DNA of 64,000 nt from JACVRW01 sp036407035 (GTDB lineage Bacteria; Actinomycetota; Thermoleophilia; Solirubrobacterales; Thermoleophilaceae): NCBI GenBank assembly GCA_036407035.1, contig DASXAA010000147.1, forward strand, positions 1-64,000, written 5' to 3'. A program made the position numbers and the translations under genes. This document shows, piece by piece, positions 24,388-32,961 of this stretch (position 1 is the first letter of the stretch; every line of letters begins with the position of its first letter). The notes beneath the pieces are model-generated. The model was not told the origin of the DNA and did no database searches. It saw nothing but the letters and a program-made list of their open reading frames with translations.

Positions 24388-25560
24388 ATGCAGAACGGGA
24401 ATGGGCGCGAGGTAGTCATCGTCGAAGCCGCACGCACGCCTATCGGCCGCGGCCATCCGGAGAAGGGCTACTACAAGGACACCCATCCCAACGCGCTGCT
24501 CGGCAAGTGCTACACCGAGGTAATCGAGCGCGCGGGCATCGACGCGTCCGAGGTCGAGGACGTCATCACGGGCTGCGTGCAGCAGTTCGGCGAGCAGATG
24601 TTCAACGTCGGCCGCAACGCGTGGCTGCAGGCGGGGCTGCCGATCGAGACGCCCGCGACAACCGTCGACCGCCAGTGCGGCTCGGCCCAGCAGGCGGTGA
24701 ACTTCGGCGCGGCGCTGGTCGCGGCCGGCGTGCACGACGCTGTGATCGGCTCGGGCGTGGAGCACATGGGCCACGTCCCGATGGGGGTCGGCTTCAAGTG
24801 GGTCGACGACATCGGCTCGCCCTGGCCCGAGGAGCTGATGTCGAAGTACAACCTCGTGCCGCAAGGGATCTCGGCCGAGATGATCGCCGACAAGTGGGAG
24901 ATCCCACGCTCCGAGCTCGACGAGATCGGCCTGCGTTCCCACCAGAACGCCCACAAGGCGACCGAGGAGGGCCGCTTCGAGCGCGAGATCGTCCCGTTCG
25001 CGGTCAACGGCGACACCTACGTGACCGACCAGGGCATCCGCCCCGACACCAACCTCGAGGCCCTCTCGCAGCTGAAGCCTGCCTTCAAGGAGGACGGCCG
25101 CGTGACCGCCGGCAATTCCTCGCAGATCTCCGACGGCGCGGCCGCGGTGCTTCTGATGGAGCGGAAGAAGGCGGAGTCGCTCGGCCTGAAGCCGCGGGCG
25201 CGGGTGCTCGACCAGACCACCGTCGGCGTCGACCCGGTGATCATGCTCACCGGCCCCATCCCTGCGACGAAGAAGCTGCTCGAGCGCAACGGGATGAAGA
25301 TGGACGACATCGACCTCGTCGAGATCAATGAGGCCTTCGCGTCGGTGCTGGCGGCCTGGCGCCGCGAGCTCGAGCCGGACATGGACCGCGTGAACGTGAA
25401 CGGCGGCGCGATCGCGCTCGGGCACCCGCTCGGCTCGACCGGCGCCCGCCTGATCACGACGCTGCTGCACGAGCTCGAGCGCTCCGACAAGGAGGTCGGG
25501 CTCGTGACGATGTGCTGTGGCGGCGGGCTCGGGACCGGCACGCTGATCCAGCGCGTCTGA
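24388..25560 (+). CDS. Acetyl-CoA C-acyltransferase (thiolase, FadA5-like)
   Basis: 390 residues from an ATG preceded by CGGAGGAAG. It cleaves 3-ketoacyl-CoA with CoA at the end of a beta-oxidation cycle. The nucleophilic Cys is in TTVDRQCGSAQQAVNF (Cys97). EINEAFASVLAAW, NVNGGAIALGHPLGSTGARL (about residue 345 for GHPLG) and TMCCGGGLGTG give the remaining active-site residues. The opening EAARTPIGRG and GCVQQFGEQMFNVGRNAWL resemble mycobacterial FadA5/FadA6, which act on steroid-derived thioesters, but the substrate here is an inference. The shared palindrome upstream suggests control with the divergent dehydrogenase. Confidence 0.93.
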   Translation: MQNGNGREVVIVEAARTPIGRGHPEKGYYKDTHPNALLGKCYTEVIERAGIDASEVEDVITGCVQQFGEQMFNVGRNAWLQAGLPIETPATTVDRQCGSAQQAVNFGAALVAAGVHDAVIGSGVEHMGHVPMGVGFKWVDDIGSPWPEELMSKYNLVPQGISAEMIADKWEIPRSELDEIGLRSHQNAHKATEEGRFEREIVPFAVNGDTYVTDQGIRPDTNLEALSQLKPAFKEDGRVTAGNSSQISDGAAAVLLMERKKAESLGLKPRARVLDQTTVGVDPVIMLTGPIPATKKLLERNGMKMDDIDLVEINEAFASVLAAWRRELEPDMDRVNVNGGAIALGHPLGSTGARLITTLLHELERSDKEVGLVTMCCGGGLGTGTLIQRV

Positions 25561-25689
25561 CCGCCTAACGGCTCGAACCGCCCCGGGGGCGTGTGCGTAA
25601 CACCAACGTGAGCGTGCACGCTTCCGACTTCCCCAGCGGAGCGGTGCGCGGGCAGCCGGTCGGCAAGCGGAAGTAGCCGGCTGCCCTCA

Positions 25690-25731
25690 GGCCGGGGAGG
25701 CGGGCAAGGGACAGGCTCGCCCTCCCCGGCC
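25690..25731 (+). terminator. GC-rich hairpin between thiolase and kinase genes
   Basis: GGCCGGGGAGG at 25690-25700 pairs perfectly with CCTCCCCGGCC at 25721-25731 around a 20-nt loop, with further partial pairing inside. It lies 130 bp after the thiolase stop and 38 bp before the kinase start. It may terminate the thiolase transcript or form the kinase leader. No gene is seen in the gap 25561-25769. Confidence 0.5.
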
Positions 25732-25769
25732 GGGTTATCCGCCCGGCCGTACGGGTAGAACCCCCCGAA

Positions 25770-27224
25770 GTGCCGGTGCATGCAGACCCAGCACTTCTGG
25801 CCGACCGGTATCGCGTCCTGAGCTCCCTCGGGACCGGCGGCATGGCCACCGTGTTCCTCTGCGAGGACGAGCGACTGGGCCGCCAGGTGGCGGTCAAGCG
25901 ACTGCATGCCGAGAGCCCGGACGACAGCGCCCGCCGGTTCGCGCGAGAGGCGAGGCTCGGCGCGTCGCTCAACCACCCGAATCTCGTCTCGGTCTTCGAC
26001 ACCGTCGCCGACGACGAGGGCGTGCTGATCGTCATGGAGTACGTGCGCGGCGACACGCTCGCCGGCGCGCTGCGCCGCGGCCCACTGTCGGTGTCGCGCA
26101 CGATGGCGGTGGTCGACGACGTGGCGGCCGCGCTCGATCACGCCCACCGCCACGGCGTGGTGCACCGCGACGTGAAGCCCGGCAACGTGCTGATGCGCGA
26201 CGACGGCGTGACGAAGCTCGCGGACCTCGGCATCGCCGTAGCGGCCGACCACACCCGCATCACCCGCAGCGGCACCGTGCTCGGCACGGCCGCCTACATG
26301 GCGCCGGAGCAGGTGGACGGCGGCGAGGTCGGCCCGGCGACCGACGTGTACTCGCTGGCGGCGGTCGCGTTCGAGGCGCTCACTCGGCGCCGCGCCCGGG
26401 AGGAGCGCACGCCCGTGGCGGTCGCGCACGCGCTGGCGACCGAGCCGCCACCGGACCTCGTGGACGCGTGGCCCGACGCGCCGCCCGCCGCCGCCGAGGT
26501 GCTGCGCCGCGCGATGGAGCGCGACCCGCTCGAGCGGCCGCGGTCCGCGGGCGAGCTGGCGGAGGAGCTCGGGGACGCGCTGGCGGACGCGCCGGTCACG
26601 AGGACGACGCGGCGCTTCGAGCGGCGGCCGGAGGCGGTTGGGGCGCCTGCGCCGGCACCCCGCTCCCGGAGGCTCGGCATGCCCGGGATCGCGCTGATCG
26701 CGGTGTTCGTCGCGCTCGCCGTGGCCGCGGCGGTCGGGGCGATACTCGACGACGGCGACGCGGACAAGGGCGGGTCGCGGTCGAACGCGCCGCAGGCGGG
26801 CGCCCGGAGCCGCGACCAGGGTGCGGCGCCGGCACCCAAGGAGAAGAAGCCGAAGGAGGCCAAGAAGGCCGCCACGCCGCCCCCCGCCCAGGACGACCAG
26901 GCGCCGCCGCCCGCCACCGAGCCGCCGCCCGCGGCGGAGCCGCCCGCCAACCCCGACGGAGCGGCGCTCAACCAGCAGGGCTTCGACCTGATGCAGGCGG
27001 GGCGCTACGAGGAGGCGATCCCGATCCTGCAGCGCGCCGTCGACTCGCTCCAGGGGACGGGCGACCTCGACTTCGCGTACGCGCTCTACAACCTCGGCCG
27101 CTCGCTGCGCCTCGCCGGACGGCCGGACGAGGCGATCCCGGTCCTCGAGCAGCGGCTGCGTATCCCGAACCAGACCGGCGTCGTCAGGCGCGAGCTCGAG
27201 GCCGCACGGCGGGAGGCCGGCTGA
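25770..27224 (+). CDS. Membrane-anchored Ser/Thr protein kinase with C-terminal TPR region
   Basis: 484 residues from a GTG. The kinase domain (about residues 12-270) has LGTGGMATVFL, the ATP-binding Lys in VAVKRL (Lys42), HRDVKPGNVL (about 131-140), LADLGIAVA in place of DFG, and GTAAYMAPEQ. A membrane helix lies near residues 305-325 (GIALIAVFVALAVAAAVGAI). Outside is a Lys/Pro/Ala-rich linker, then a TPR-like domain (LNQQGFDLMQAGRYEEAIPI, AYALYNLGRSLRLAGRPDEA). This is the PknB-like plan but with TPRs instead of PASTA repeats, suggesting protein-protein sensing. Its stop lies at the edge of a 158-bp inverted repeat. Confidence 0.92.
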   Translation: MPVHADPALLADRYRVLSSLGTGGMATVFLCEDERLGRQVAVKRLHAESPDDSARRFAREARLGASLNHPNLVSVFDTVADDEGVLIVMEYVRGDTLAGALRRGPLSVSRTMAVVDDVAAALDHAHRHGVVHRDVKPGNVLMRDDGVTKLADLGIAVAADHTRITRSGTVLGTAAYMAPEQVDGGEVGPATDVYSLAAVAFEALTRRRAREERTPVAVAHALATEPPPDLVDAWPDAPPAAAEVLRRAMERDPLERPRSAGELAEELGDALADAPVTRTTRRFERRPEAVGAPAPAPRSRRLGMPGIALIAVFVALAVAAAVGAILDDGDADKGGSRSNAPQAGARSRDQGAAPAPKEKKPKEAKKAATPPPAQDDQAPPPATEPPPAAEPPANPDGAALNQQGFDLMQAGRYEEAIPILQRAVDSLQGTGDLDFAYALYNLGRSLRLAGRPDEAIPVLEQRLRIPNQTGVVRRELEAARREAG

Positions 27225-27381
27225 GCCTGGATCCACCGACCCTGACGGCATTTCCGCGCCGGGATGCCGTCGCCGAGCGCCACCGGCTCGCTCGCGAGGG
27301 TTTACCCTCGCTCCGCTCGCCGTCGTCGCTTGGCTCGGCCCCCGGCGCGGAAATGCTCGCCAGTCCCGGTGGATCCAGGCT
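27224..27381. repeat. Long imperfect inverted repeat (158 bp) across a gene junction
   Basis: Three exact arm pairs share one centre near 27302: AGCCTGGATCCACCG (27224-27238) with 27367-27381, GCATTTCCGCGCCGGG (27248-27263) with 27341-27356, and GCGAGGGT (27294-27301) with 27304-27311. Between them the arms are partly complementary. The element runs from the kinase stop codon into the first codons of the hydrolase gene and includes its ATG. It would make a very large RNA hairpin, and its size and ends also suit a miniature inverted-repeat element. Confidence 0.85.
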
Positions 27382-28750
27382 GAGCGCTGCCCGCGGGCTC
27401 GCGGCTGCGGCGCTCGCGTCGCTGGTCGTGCTGACCGGCTGCCTCGGCGGCGGCGACGACGACGGCGCGGGGGCCGGCCCGGCGCCGAGGCTGAGCGCGT
27501 CGCAGCCCTGCCGGGAGGCCCACGGCTTCACGTGCTCGACGCTCGTCGTGCCGCTCGACCACGCCCGGCCCGGCGGAGCGACCCTGCGCCTCCAGGTCGG
27601 CTCGGCGGGCGACGCGGACGCTCCGGTGCTGCTCGCGCTGGCGGGCGGCCCCGGGCAGCCCGGCGTCGCGCTCGGCGACAGGACGGTGCGCCGCCTGGGT
27701 CCCGCCGCCCGCGACTACCGCCTCGTCATGTACGACCAGCGCGGGACCGGCGACGGGGCCCTGCGGTGCCCGGCGCTCCAGCGGGCGATGGGCTCGTCCG
27801 ACCTGTACCCGCCGCCGGCGCCGGCCGTGCGCGAGTGCGCGCGGGCGCTCGGCCCGGCGCGGCGCCTGTTCGGCACCGACGACGTGGTCGAGGACATGGA
27901 GGCGCTGCGGCGCGCGCTCGGCGTGGACAAGTGGACGCTCTCCGGTGTCTCGTACGGGACCTTCGTCGCCGCGCGGTACGCGCTCGCCCACCCCGAGCAC
28001 GTGCAGGCGCTCGTGCTCGACTCGGTCGTGCCGCACGCGGGCCGCGAGGACTTGGCGGTCGCCGGGATGAGCGAGACGCCGCGCGTCCTGCGCCTCGCGT
28101 GCGCGAGCCGCCGCTGCCCGGGCGACCCGGTGGCGGACCTGCGCGCGGTCGTGCGCCGGACCGGCAGGGGCCCGCAGCTGCTCGACGCCCTGACCTTCAC
28201 GAGCATCATCGACCCGACGTACCGGCGGATCGACGTGCCGTCCATCCTCCACGACGCCCGCCCGGGCGACACGGCTCGGCTCGACCGCTTCCTCGGAACC
28301 GTCCGCCGCTTCAGCGCCGCCGGCGCCGAGTTCCTGAGCCAGGGGCTCCACGCCAGCTCGCTGTGCGCCGACTGGCGCTTCCCCTGGGGCGACTCGGAGG
28401 CGCCGCTCGCCGGCCGCGAGGACGCGGTCCGGGCGCACGCCCGGCGGCTGTCGCCGCGGCAGCTCGGGCCGTTCGACCGCGCGACCGCCACCGGCAACGG
28501 ATTCATCCGCCAGTGCCTTTACTGGCCGCCGACGCCGGCCACGCCGGCGCCGCGGCCGGGCACGAGGCTGCCCGCGGTCCCGACGCTGCTCCTGAGCGGC
28601 GACCGCGACCTCTCGACCCCCCTGAAATGGGCACGCGAGGAGGCGGCGCTGGCGCCGGAAGGCCGGCTCGTGGTGATCCGCGGCGCGGGCCACAGCGTGG
28701 AGCGGACGCCCGCGGGGCGGCGGGCGATCCGGGCGTTCCTGCAGCGTTAA
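27353..28750 (+). CDS. Exported alpha/beta-hydrolase lipoprotein (tripeptidyl-aminopeptidase-like)
   Basis: 465 residues. A lipoprotein signal ends in LVVLTGC (Cys near residue 30). The alpha/beta-hydrolase core has LLALAGGPGQPG, YRLVMYDQRGTGDG, the nucleophile elbow SGVSYGTFVAARYA, LLLSGDRDLSTPLKWA with the acid, and VIRGAGHSVERTP with the His. The gene resembles secreted actinobacterial proline or tripeptidyl aminopeptidases with a TAP-like C-terminal domain. The ATG at 27353 sits inside the right arm of the long inverted repeat, so translation may be affected by RNA structure. The stop overlaps that of the convergent LLM gene (TTAA). Confidence 0.85.
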   Translation: MLASPGGSRLSAARGLAAAALASLVVLTGCLGGGDDDGAGAGPAPRLSASQPCREAHGFTCSTLVVPLDHARPGGATLRLQVGSAGDADAPVLLALAGGPGQPGVALGDRTVRRLGPAARDYRLVMYDQRGTGDGALRCPALQRAMGSSDLYPPPAPAVRECARALGPARRLFGTDDVVEDMEALRRALGVDKWTLSGVSYGTFVAARYALAHPEHVQALVLDSVVPHAGREDLAVAGMSETPRVLRLACASRRCPGDPVADLRAVVRRTGRGPQLLDALTFTSIIDPTYRRIDVPSILHDARPGDTARLDRFLGTVRRFSAAGAEFLSQGLHASSLCADWRFPWGDSEAPLAGREDAVRAHARRLSPRQLGPFDRATATGNGFIRQCLYWPPTPATPAPRPGTRLPAVPTLLLSGDRDLSTPLKWAREEAALAPEGRLVVIRGAGHSVERTPAGRRAIRAFLQR

Positions 28751-29757
28751 GGGACCGCGCCGCGCGCCGACGCCGCGAGCGCTTCCACGATCCGCGGGCG
28801 GTCGCCGAAGGGGAGCGCCAGGAAGGTCTGCGCGCCGGCGCGCTCGTACTCCGCGAGCCGCTCGTCGAGCTCACGCGGGCGGCAGCAGAGGGCCTGGCCG
28901 TCGATCAGCCCGGGGCTGAGCGCGGCCGCCGCGCCGGCGCGGTCGCCCGCGAGGAAGCGCGCCTGGACCTCGCGCGCGGAGTCGCCCTGTCCCGCCCGCT
29001 CGGCCGCCTCGACGTAGAAGTTCTTCTCGCGCGCGCCCATCCCGCCGAGGTAGATGGCGAGCCAGGGGCGGGCGAGATCGCGGGCGCGGTCGAGGTCGTC
29101 GTCCACGCAGACCATCACGACCGGGGCGATGTCCACGTCCGTGCCCGCGAACGGGCGCAGCAGCTCCGGCGCCCGCTCGGGCGAGAAGCCGAACGGCAGC
29201 CAGCCGTCGGCGATGCGCGCCGCCTGTTCCACGGCCTTGGGTCCGACGGCGCCGAGGTAGATCGGTATCCGCTCCTGCACCGGCTGAGCGAGCAGCTTGA
29301 GCGGCTTCCCGAGCTCGCTGCCCTCGACCGGCAGCCGGTACTCGCGCCCCACGTACTCGAGCGGGGCTTCGCGCGCGAGCGCGGCGCGCACGATCTCCAC
29401 GTACTCGCGGGTGCGGGCAAGCGGGCGCGCGAACGGGACGCCGTGCCAGCCCTCGGACACCTGCGGGCCCGACACGCCGAGGCCGAGGCGGAAGCGCCCG
29501 CCGGAGAGCACGTCGAGGGTGGCGGCGCTCATGGCGGTCATTGCCGGCGTGCGGCCCGGGATCTGCATCAGGCCCGAGCCGAGCCCCACTCGCTCGGTCA
29601 CGGCGCCCAGGTGACCGAGCACCGAGACGGCGTCCTGACCCCACGCCTCCGCGACCCATACCGAGTCGAGTCCCTCGCGGTCCGCCTGGCGGGCGAGCTC
29701 GACCTGCTCCTGCGGCGAGAACCACGGCCAGTAGGCGAGAAACAGCCCGACGCGCAC
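28747..29757 (-). CDS. LLM-class (F420-dependent-type) oxidoreductase
   Basis: 336 residues. A luciferase-like barrel: MRVGLFLAYWPWFSPQEQVE, DSVWVAEAWGQDAVSVLGHL, RVGLGSGLMQIPGRTPAMTA, LDVLSGGRFRLGLGVSGPQV and IPIYLGAVGPKAVEQAARIA are typical of the actinobacterial F420-type subgroup. The substrate is unknown. It is divergent from an acyl-CoA dehydrogenase gene only 23 bp away and convergent with the hydrolase gene. Confidence 0.87.
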   Translation of the reverse strand: MRVGLFLAYWPWFSPQEQVELARQADREGLDSVWVAEAWGQDAVSVLGHLGAVTERVGLGSGLMQIPGRTPAMTAMSAATLDVLSGGRFRLGLGVSGPQVSEGWHGVPFARPLARTREYVEIVRAALAREAPLEYVGREYRLPVEGSELGKPLKLLAQPVQERIPIYLGAVGPKAVEQAARIADGWLPFGFSPERAPELLRPFAGTDVDIAPVVMVCVDDDLDRARDLARPWLAIYLGGMGAREKNFYVEAAERAGQGDSAREVQARFLAGDRAGAAAALSPGLIDGQALCCRPRELDERLAEYERAGAQTFLALPFGDRPRIVEALAASARGAVP

Positions 29758-29780
29758 GGCTTGGCATCCTATGCGGCCCG

Positions 29781-30944
29781 ATGGCGGTGCTTGACCTGGT
29801 CCCGAGCGACGAGGAGCGCATGCTCCGCGACACCGTCGCGGCGATCTGCGCGGACTTCGGGCCGGCCTACTCGCGCGAGAAGCACGCGCGCGGCGAGCCG
29901 CCGACCGAGCTGTGGGACGCGCTCGCGAGCAGGGGCTACCTCGGTGTGAACATCCCGGAGGAGTGGGGCGGCGGCGGGCTCGGGATGTCGATGCTCGCCG
30001 CGGTCGGCGAGGAGATCGCCGCGGCGGGCAGCTCGCTGCTGCTGATCGTAGTGTCGCCGGCGATCGCCGGCAGCATCCTCGCCCGCCACGGGACCGACGA
30101 GCAGAAGGAGCGCTGGCTGCGCGGAATCGCCGCCGGCGCGACGAAGCTCGCGTTCGCGATCACGGAGCCCGACGCCGGCACGAACTCGCACAACCTGCAG
30201 ACCTCGCTCACGCGCTCGAACGGCCGCCTGCTGCTGCGCGGGCAGAAGACCTACATCTCGGGGGTCGAGCACGCCGACGCCGTGCTGGTGGTGGCGCGCT
30301 CGAGGCAGCCCGACGGGGCGCTCGGGCTGCCGTCGCTCGCGATCGTGGACGTGGACGCGCCCGGCTTCACACGCGAGGCGATCCCGATGCCGTACGTCGG
30401 CCCGGACAGGCAGTGGCAGCTGTTCTTCGACGACGTCGAGGTCGAGGAGGACCGGCTGATCGGCGGCGAGGGCCGCGGGCTCGGCCCGGTGTTCGACGGG
30501 CTGAACCCGGAGCGGATCATGGGGGCCGCGATCGCCTGCGGCGCGGGGCGGCGGGCGCTGCGGCGCGCTTCGGAGTACGCGAACGAGCGCAACGTGTGGG
30601 GCGTGCCGATCGGCGCGCACCAGGGAATCGCCCATCCGCTGGCGGAGGCGAAGATCGAGCTGGAGCTGGCGCGGCTGATGATGCAGAAGGCCGCCGCGCT
30701 CTACGACGCCGGCGCGCCCGGCGCCGGCGAGGCCAGCAACATGGCGAAGTACGCGGCCGCGGAGGCGGCGATCGAGTGCGTGGACCGGGCGATCCAGGCG
30801 CACGGCGGCAACGGGTTCGCGCTCGAGTACGGGCTGAGCGACATGTGGTGGGGCGTGCGGCTGGCGCGCACGGCGCCGGTGTCGCGCGAGATGGTCCTCA
30901 ACTACGTGGCCGAGCACTCGCTCGGGCTGCCGAAGAGCTACTAG
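29781..30944 (+). CDS. Acyl-CoA dehydrogenase
   Basis: 387 residues. It introduces the alpha-beta double bond into acyl-CoA using FAD. LGVNIPEEWGGGGLGMSMLA, LAFAITEPDAGTNSHNLQTS, LLRGQKTYISGVEHADAVLV and QAHGGNGFALEYGLSDMWWG are family signatures covering the FAD- and substrate-binding regions. The ATG is chosen because the conserved sequence starts within a few residues and the upstream space to the divergent LLM gene is only 23 bp. The next gene overlaps its stop by one base. No copy of the TTGACT palindrome is seen upstream. Confidence 0.93.
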   Translation: MAVLDLVPSDEERMLRDTVAAICADFGPAYSREKHARGEPPTELWDALASRGYLGVNIPEEWGGGGLGMSMLAAVGEEIAAAGSSLLLIVVSPAIAGSILARHGTDEQKERWLRGIAAGATKLAFAITEPDAGTNSHNLQTSLTRSNGRLLLRGQKTYISGVEHADAVLVVARSRQPDGALGLPSLAIVDVDAPGFTREAIPMPYVGPDRQWQLFFDDVEVEEDRLIGGEGRGLGPVFDGLNPERIMGAAIACGAGRRALRRASEYANERNVWGVPIGAHQGIAHPLAEAKIELELARLMMQKAAALYDAGAPGAGEASNMAKYAAAEAAIECVDRAIQAHGGNGFALEYGLSDMWWGVRLARTAPVSREMVLNYVAEHSLGLPKSY

Positions 30945-31750
30945 TGCGCTCAGTGGTGGTGGTCTTGCTGGCCGTGCTGGTGCCGGCGGGGTCGGCCGTG
31001 GCGGCGCGGCAGCGGCCGTGGCGGCCGCACGTGCGCGCCGCCGCGCACTGGGCGGCGGCGAGGCAGGGCGCGGTCAGCTTCTCGGTGCGGACCGAGCGCC
31101 GGCGGTGGGGGATGGACGCGCGGCGCGGCGTGCCCTCGGCGAGCGTGCTCAAGGCGATGCTGCTGGTGGCGTACATGCGCCGGCCGGAGGTGCGGTCGCG
31201 GCCGCTGCGCCCGGCGGACCGGCGCCTGCTGGCCCCGATGATCCGCCGATCCGACAACGTCGCGGCCACGCGCGTGCGGAACATCGTCGGCGACGGCGGG
31301 CTCGTTGCGCTGGCGCGGCGGGCGCGCATGAGGGGCTTCCGCCCGGCGCCGGTGTGGGGGCTGTCGCGCATCGACGCGGCCGACCAGACGCGCTTCTTCC
31401 TGCACGTGGACCGGTTCATGCCGCGCCGCCACCGGCGCGCCGGGATGCGGCTGCTGAGGACGATCGTGCGCTCGCAGCGGTGGGGCATCGGCCGCGTGCG
31501 GCCGCCCGGGTGGGCGCTGTACTTCAAGGGCGGCTGGGGCTCGGGCACGGGCGCGGTGGACCACCAGGTCGCCCTCCTGCGCCGGGGGCGCCGGCGGGTG
31601 GCGGTCGCGGTGATGACCACGTCGAGCCCGAGCCACGCGTACGCGTGCGCGACGCTCCGCGCCGTTTTTGGCCGGCTCCTGCGCGGCCTGGGCCCGGGCA
31701 GCCGGGTGCCCCGGGCGCCGCGGGTGCCGTGGGGTGGGCCAGCCGGTTGA
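30944..31750 (+). CDS. Exported class A beta-lactamase-like serine hydrolase
   Basis: 268 residues from a GTG that overlaps the previous stop by one base. A Sec signal (VVVLLAVLVPAGSAVAA) precedes the domain. The S-x-x-K motif is SASVLKAMLL, the S-x-N motif is RRSDNVAATR, and the KTG-like strand is YFKGGWGSGTGAVDHQVALL. These are in the order and spacing of penicillin-binding/class A serine hydrolases. The sequence is unusually Arg-rich and lacks an obvious Glu166-type omega-loop signature, so beta-lactam hydrolysis is not assured. Coupling to an acyl-CoA dehydrogenase gene is unexplained. Confidence 0.75.
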   Translation: MRSVVVVLLAVLVPAGSAVAARQRPWRPHVRAAAHWAAARQGAVSFSVRTERRRWGMDARRGVPSASVLKAMLLVAYMRRPEVRSRPLRPADRRLLAPMIRRSDNVAATRVRNIVGDGGLVALARRARMRGFRPAPVWGLSRIDAADQTRFFLHVDRFMPRRHRRAGMRLLRTIVRSQRWGIGRVRPPGWALYFKGGWGSGTGAVDHQVALLRRGRRRVAVAVMTTSSPSHAYACATLRAVFGRLLRGLGPGSRVPRAPRVPWGGPAG

Positions 31751-32228
31751 TTCCGCAGTGTGCGCAGGGCGTCGGCACGGGCCGTTTTGGGGTCGCGGGC
31801 GAATGGGCGGGATGGGAGGTGGCCTTGGCTGGGGAAGGGGTCGGGCTCGCCTGCGCCGGTGGGGCGGCGCGGCGGCCGCTCGCGGCCCGGACGCCCGGCC
31901 GTCCGCAGCGGCACCCGCCCGCGCGGGCGCCGCGCGACGGCGCCTTTCGTTCCACCGTGGTCGATCGTGGGGCTATACGCCCCAAGATCGACCACCGTTG
32001 TTGAGAGATCCGGCGGCGGCGCCCCTCGCCGGCGACAGCCGCCCGGCCATGGGATCACCATCTAGGAGAGCGGGCCCAGTCGGCCGACGGCCCAAGCGTC
32101 CTATCCAGGTGTTGCACAGCAACACTCAAGTGACGGTTGCCCGACAATGCGGCCGGGCCGCTTCGGGCGACCCCTTTAGTGCTGCCGTTTCCGGTGGATC
32201 CCGCCGGCCCAAGAAATCGACTGCCGGG
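31751..32228. other. 478-bp intergenic region with palindromes, no gene seen
   Basis: Open frames here encode only Arg/Pro/Gly-rich low-complexity sequence and lack start signals. The region contains a long hairpin at 31957-31995 and a smaller inverted repeat GTGTTG-CACAG-CAACAC at 32109-32125. It separates the beta-lactamase-like gene from the convergent TetR gene and probably holds terminators for both. Confidence 0.6.
31957..31995. terminator. 17-bp inverted repeat with one mismatch
   Basis: GTGGTCGATCGTGGGGC (31957-31973) pairs with GCCCCAAGATCGACCAC (31979-31995) around a 5-nt loop TATAC, with one mismatch. It lies between convergent genes and could act as a bidirectional terminator. 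The stem is much longer than a typical terminator. Confidence 0.5.
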
Positions 32229-32903
32229 CTAGGCGCTCTCCCGCGCCGCCACCTCCGGGCCCGCCAGCAGCGACAGCTGCACGAACACCAGCACCGGCTC
32301 GAGCTCCGGCAGGTCCTCGGCGCCGGACTGGCGGATGTGGCGCGAGACGATGTCGTCCACCGCGGCGACCACCGCGTGGAACACCTCCACCGGCGGCCGC
32401 GGCAGGTCCTCGATCTCGTCCCGCGCGCCGGCCTGCAGGCGGCGCAGGCCGTCGGCGTAGCGGTCGCGCGCGCGCTCGCGCATCTCGGCCGCGCGCGGGC
32501 CCGCCGCGGCGACCTCGATCAGGAAGACGCGCGCGAGGGCCGGGTCGCCGGCGAGCCAGCGCAGGTAGGCGCGCACGCCGGCGCGGGTCCGCTCGAGCCA
32601 GCCGACCGACGGATCGCGCTGGGCGACGCGGACGCGCTCGTAGAGCTCGTCGCTGGCCGCCTCGTAGGCCGCGATGAAGCAGTCCTCCTTGTCGCGGAAG
32701 TGCTCGTAGAAGGTCTTCTTCGAGACCCCGGCGTGGCGGACGATCTCGTCGATGGTGGCGGCGGCGTAGCCCCTGTCGGCCACGGCCCGGCCGACCGCCT
32801 CCAGCAGGCGGGCGCGCTGCGACGCCGCGACGAGCTCGCGGTCGAGGCCATGGGACCCGCGGGGCAGGCGGCGAGGGATGTCGGTGGGCTCTATTTCGGT
32901 CAC
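32229..32903 (-). CDS. TetR-family transcriptional regulator
   Basis: 224 residues from a GTG at 32903; longer versions would run through the start of the divergent acyl-CoA dehydrogenase gene. The helix-turn-helix is RGYAAATIDEIVRHAGVSKK followed by TFYEHFRDKEDCFIAAYEAA, the classic TetR pattern. The C-terminal ligand domain is helical and Ala/Arg-rich. Divergence from an acyl-CoA dehydrogenase pair suggests it represses that operon and responds to an acyl-CoA. It is also a candidate regulator for the TTGACT palindromes elsewhere in the window, but no such palindrome lies next to its own start. Confidence 0.9.
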   Translation of the reverse strand: MTEIEPTDIPRRLPRGSHGLDRELVAASQRARLLEAVGRAVADRGYAAATIDEIVRHAGVSKKTFYEHFRDKEDCFIAAYEAASDELYERVRVAQRDPSVGWLERTRAGVRAYLRWLAGDPALARVFLIEVAAAGPRAAEMRERARDRYADGLRRLQAGARDEIEDLPRPPVEVFHAVVAAVDDIVSRHIRQSGAEDLPELEPVLVFVQLSLLAGPEVAARESA

Positions 32904-32936
32904 TTCGGGACTTCCCCCAAGTGGGGGGACCGTTTG

Positions 32937-32952
32937 TGTACTGCCTGGTACA
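32937..32952. promoter_or_regulatory. Candidate operator between tetR and the acyl-CoA dehydrogenase pair
   Basis: TGTAC-TGCCTG-GTACA is a 5-bp inverted repeat located 10-25 bp before the acyl-CoA dehydrogenase ATG. A second small inverted repeat of C- and G-tracts occurs at 32913-32929. Either could be the TetR site. The arms are short, so this is tentative. Confidence 0.35.
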
Positions 32953-32961
32953 TTACCGCCC

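Noticed and set aside
24388..25560. Assigning the thiolase as atoB for acetoacetyl-CoA
   Set aside because: The N-terminal motifs resemble the FadA5/FadA6 group more than AtoB, and the neighbours are beta-oxidation genes; a specific symbol is not justified.
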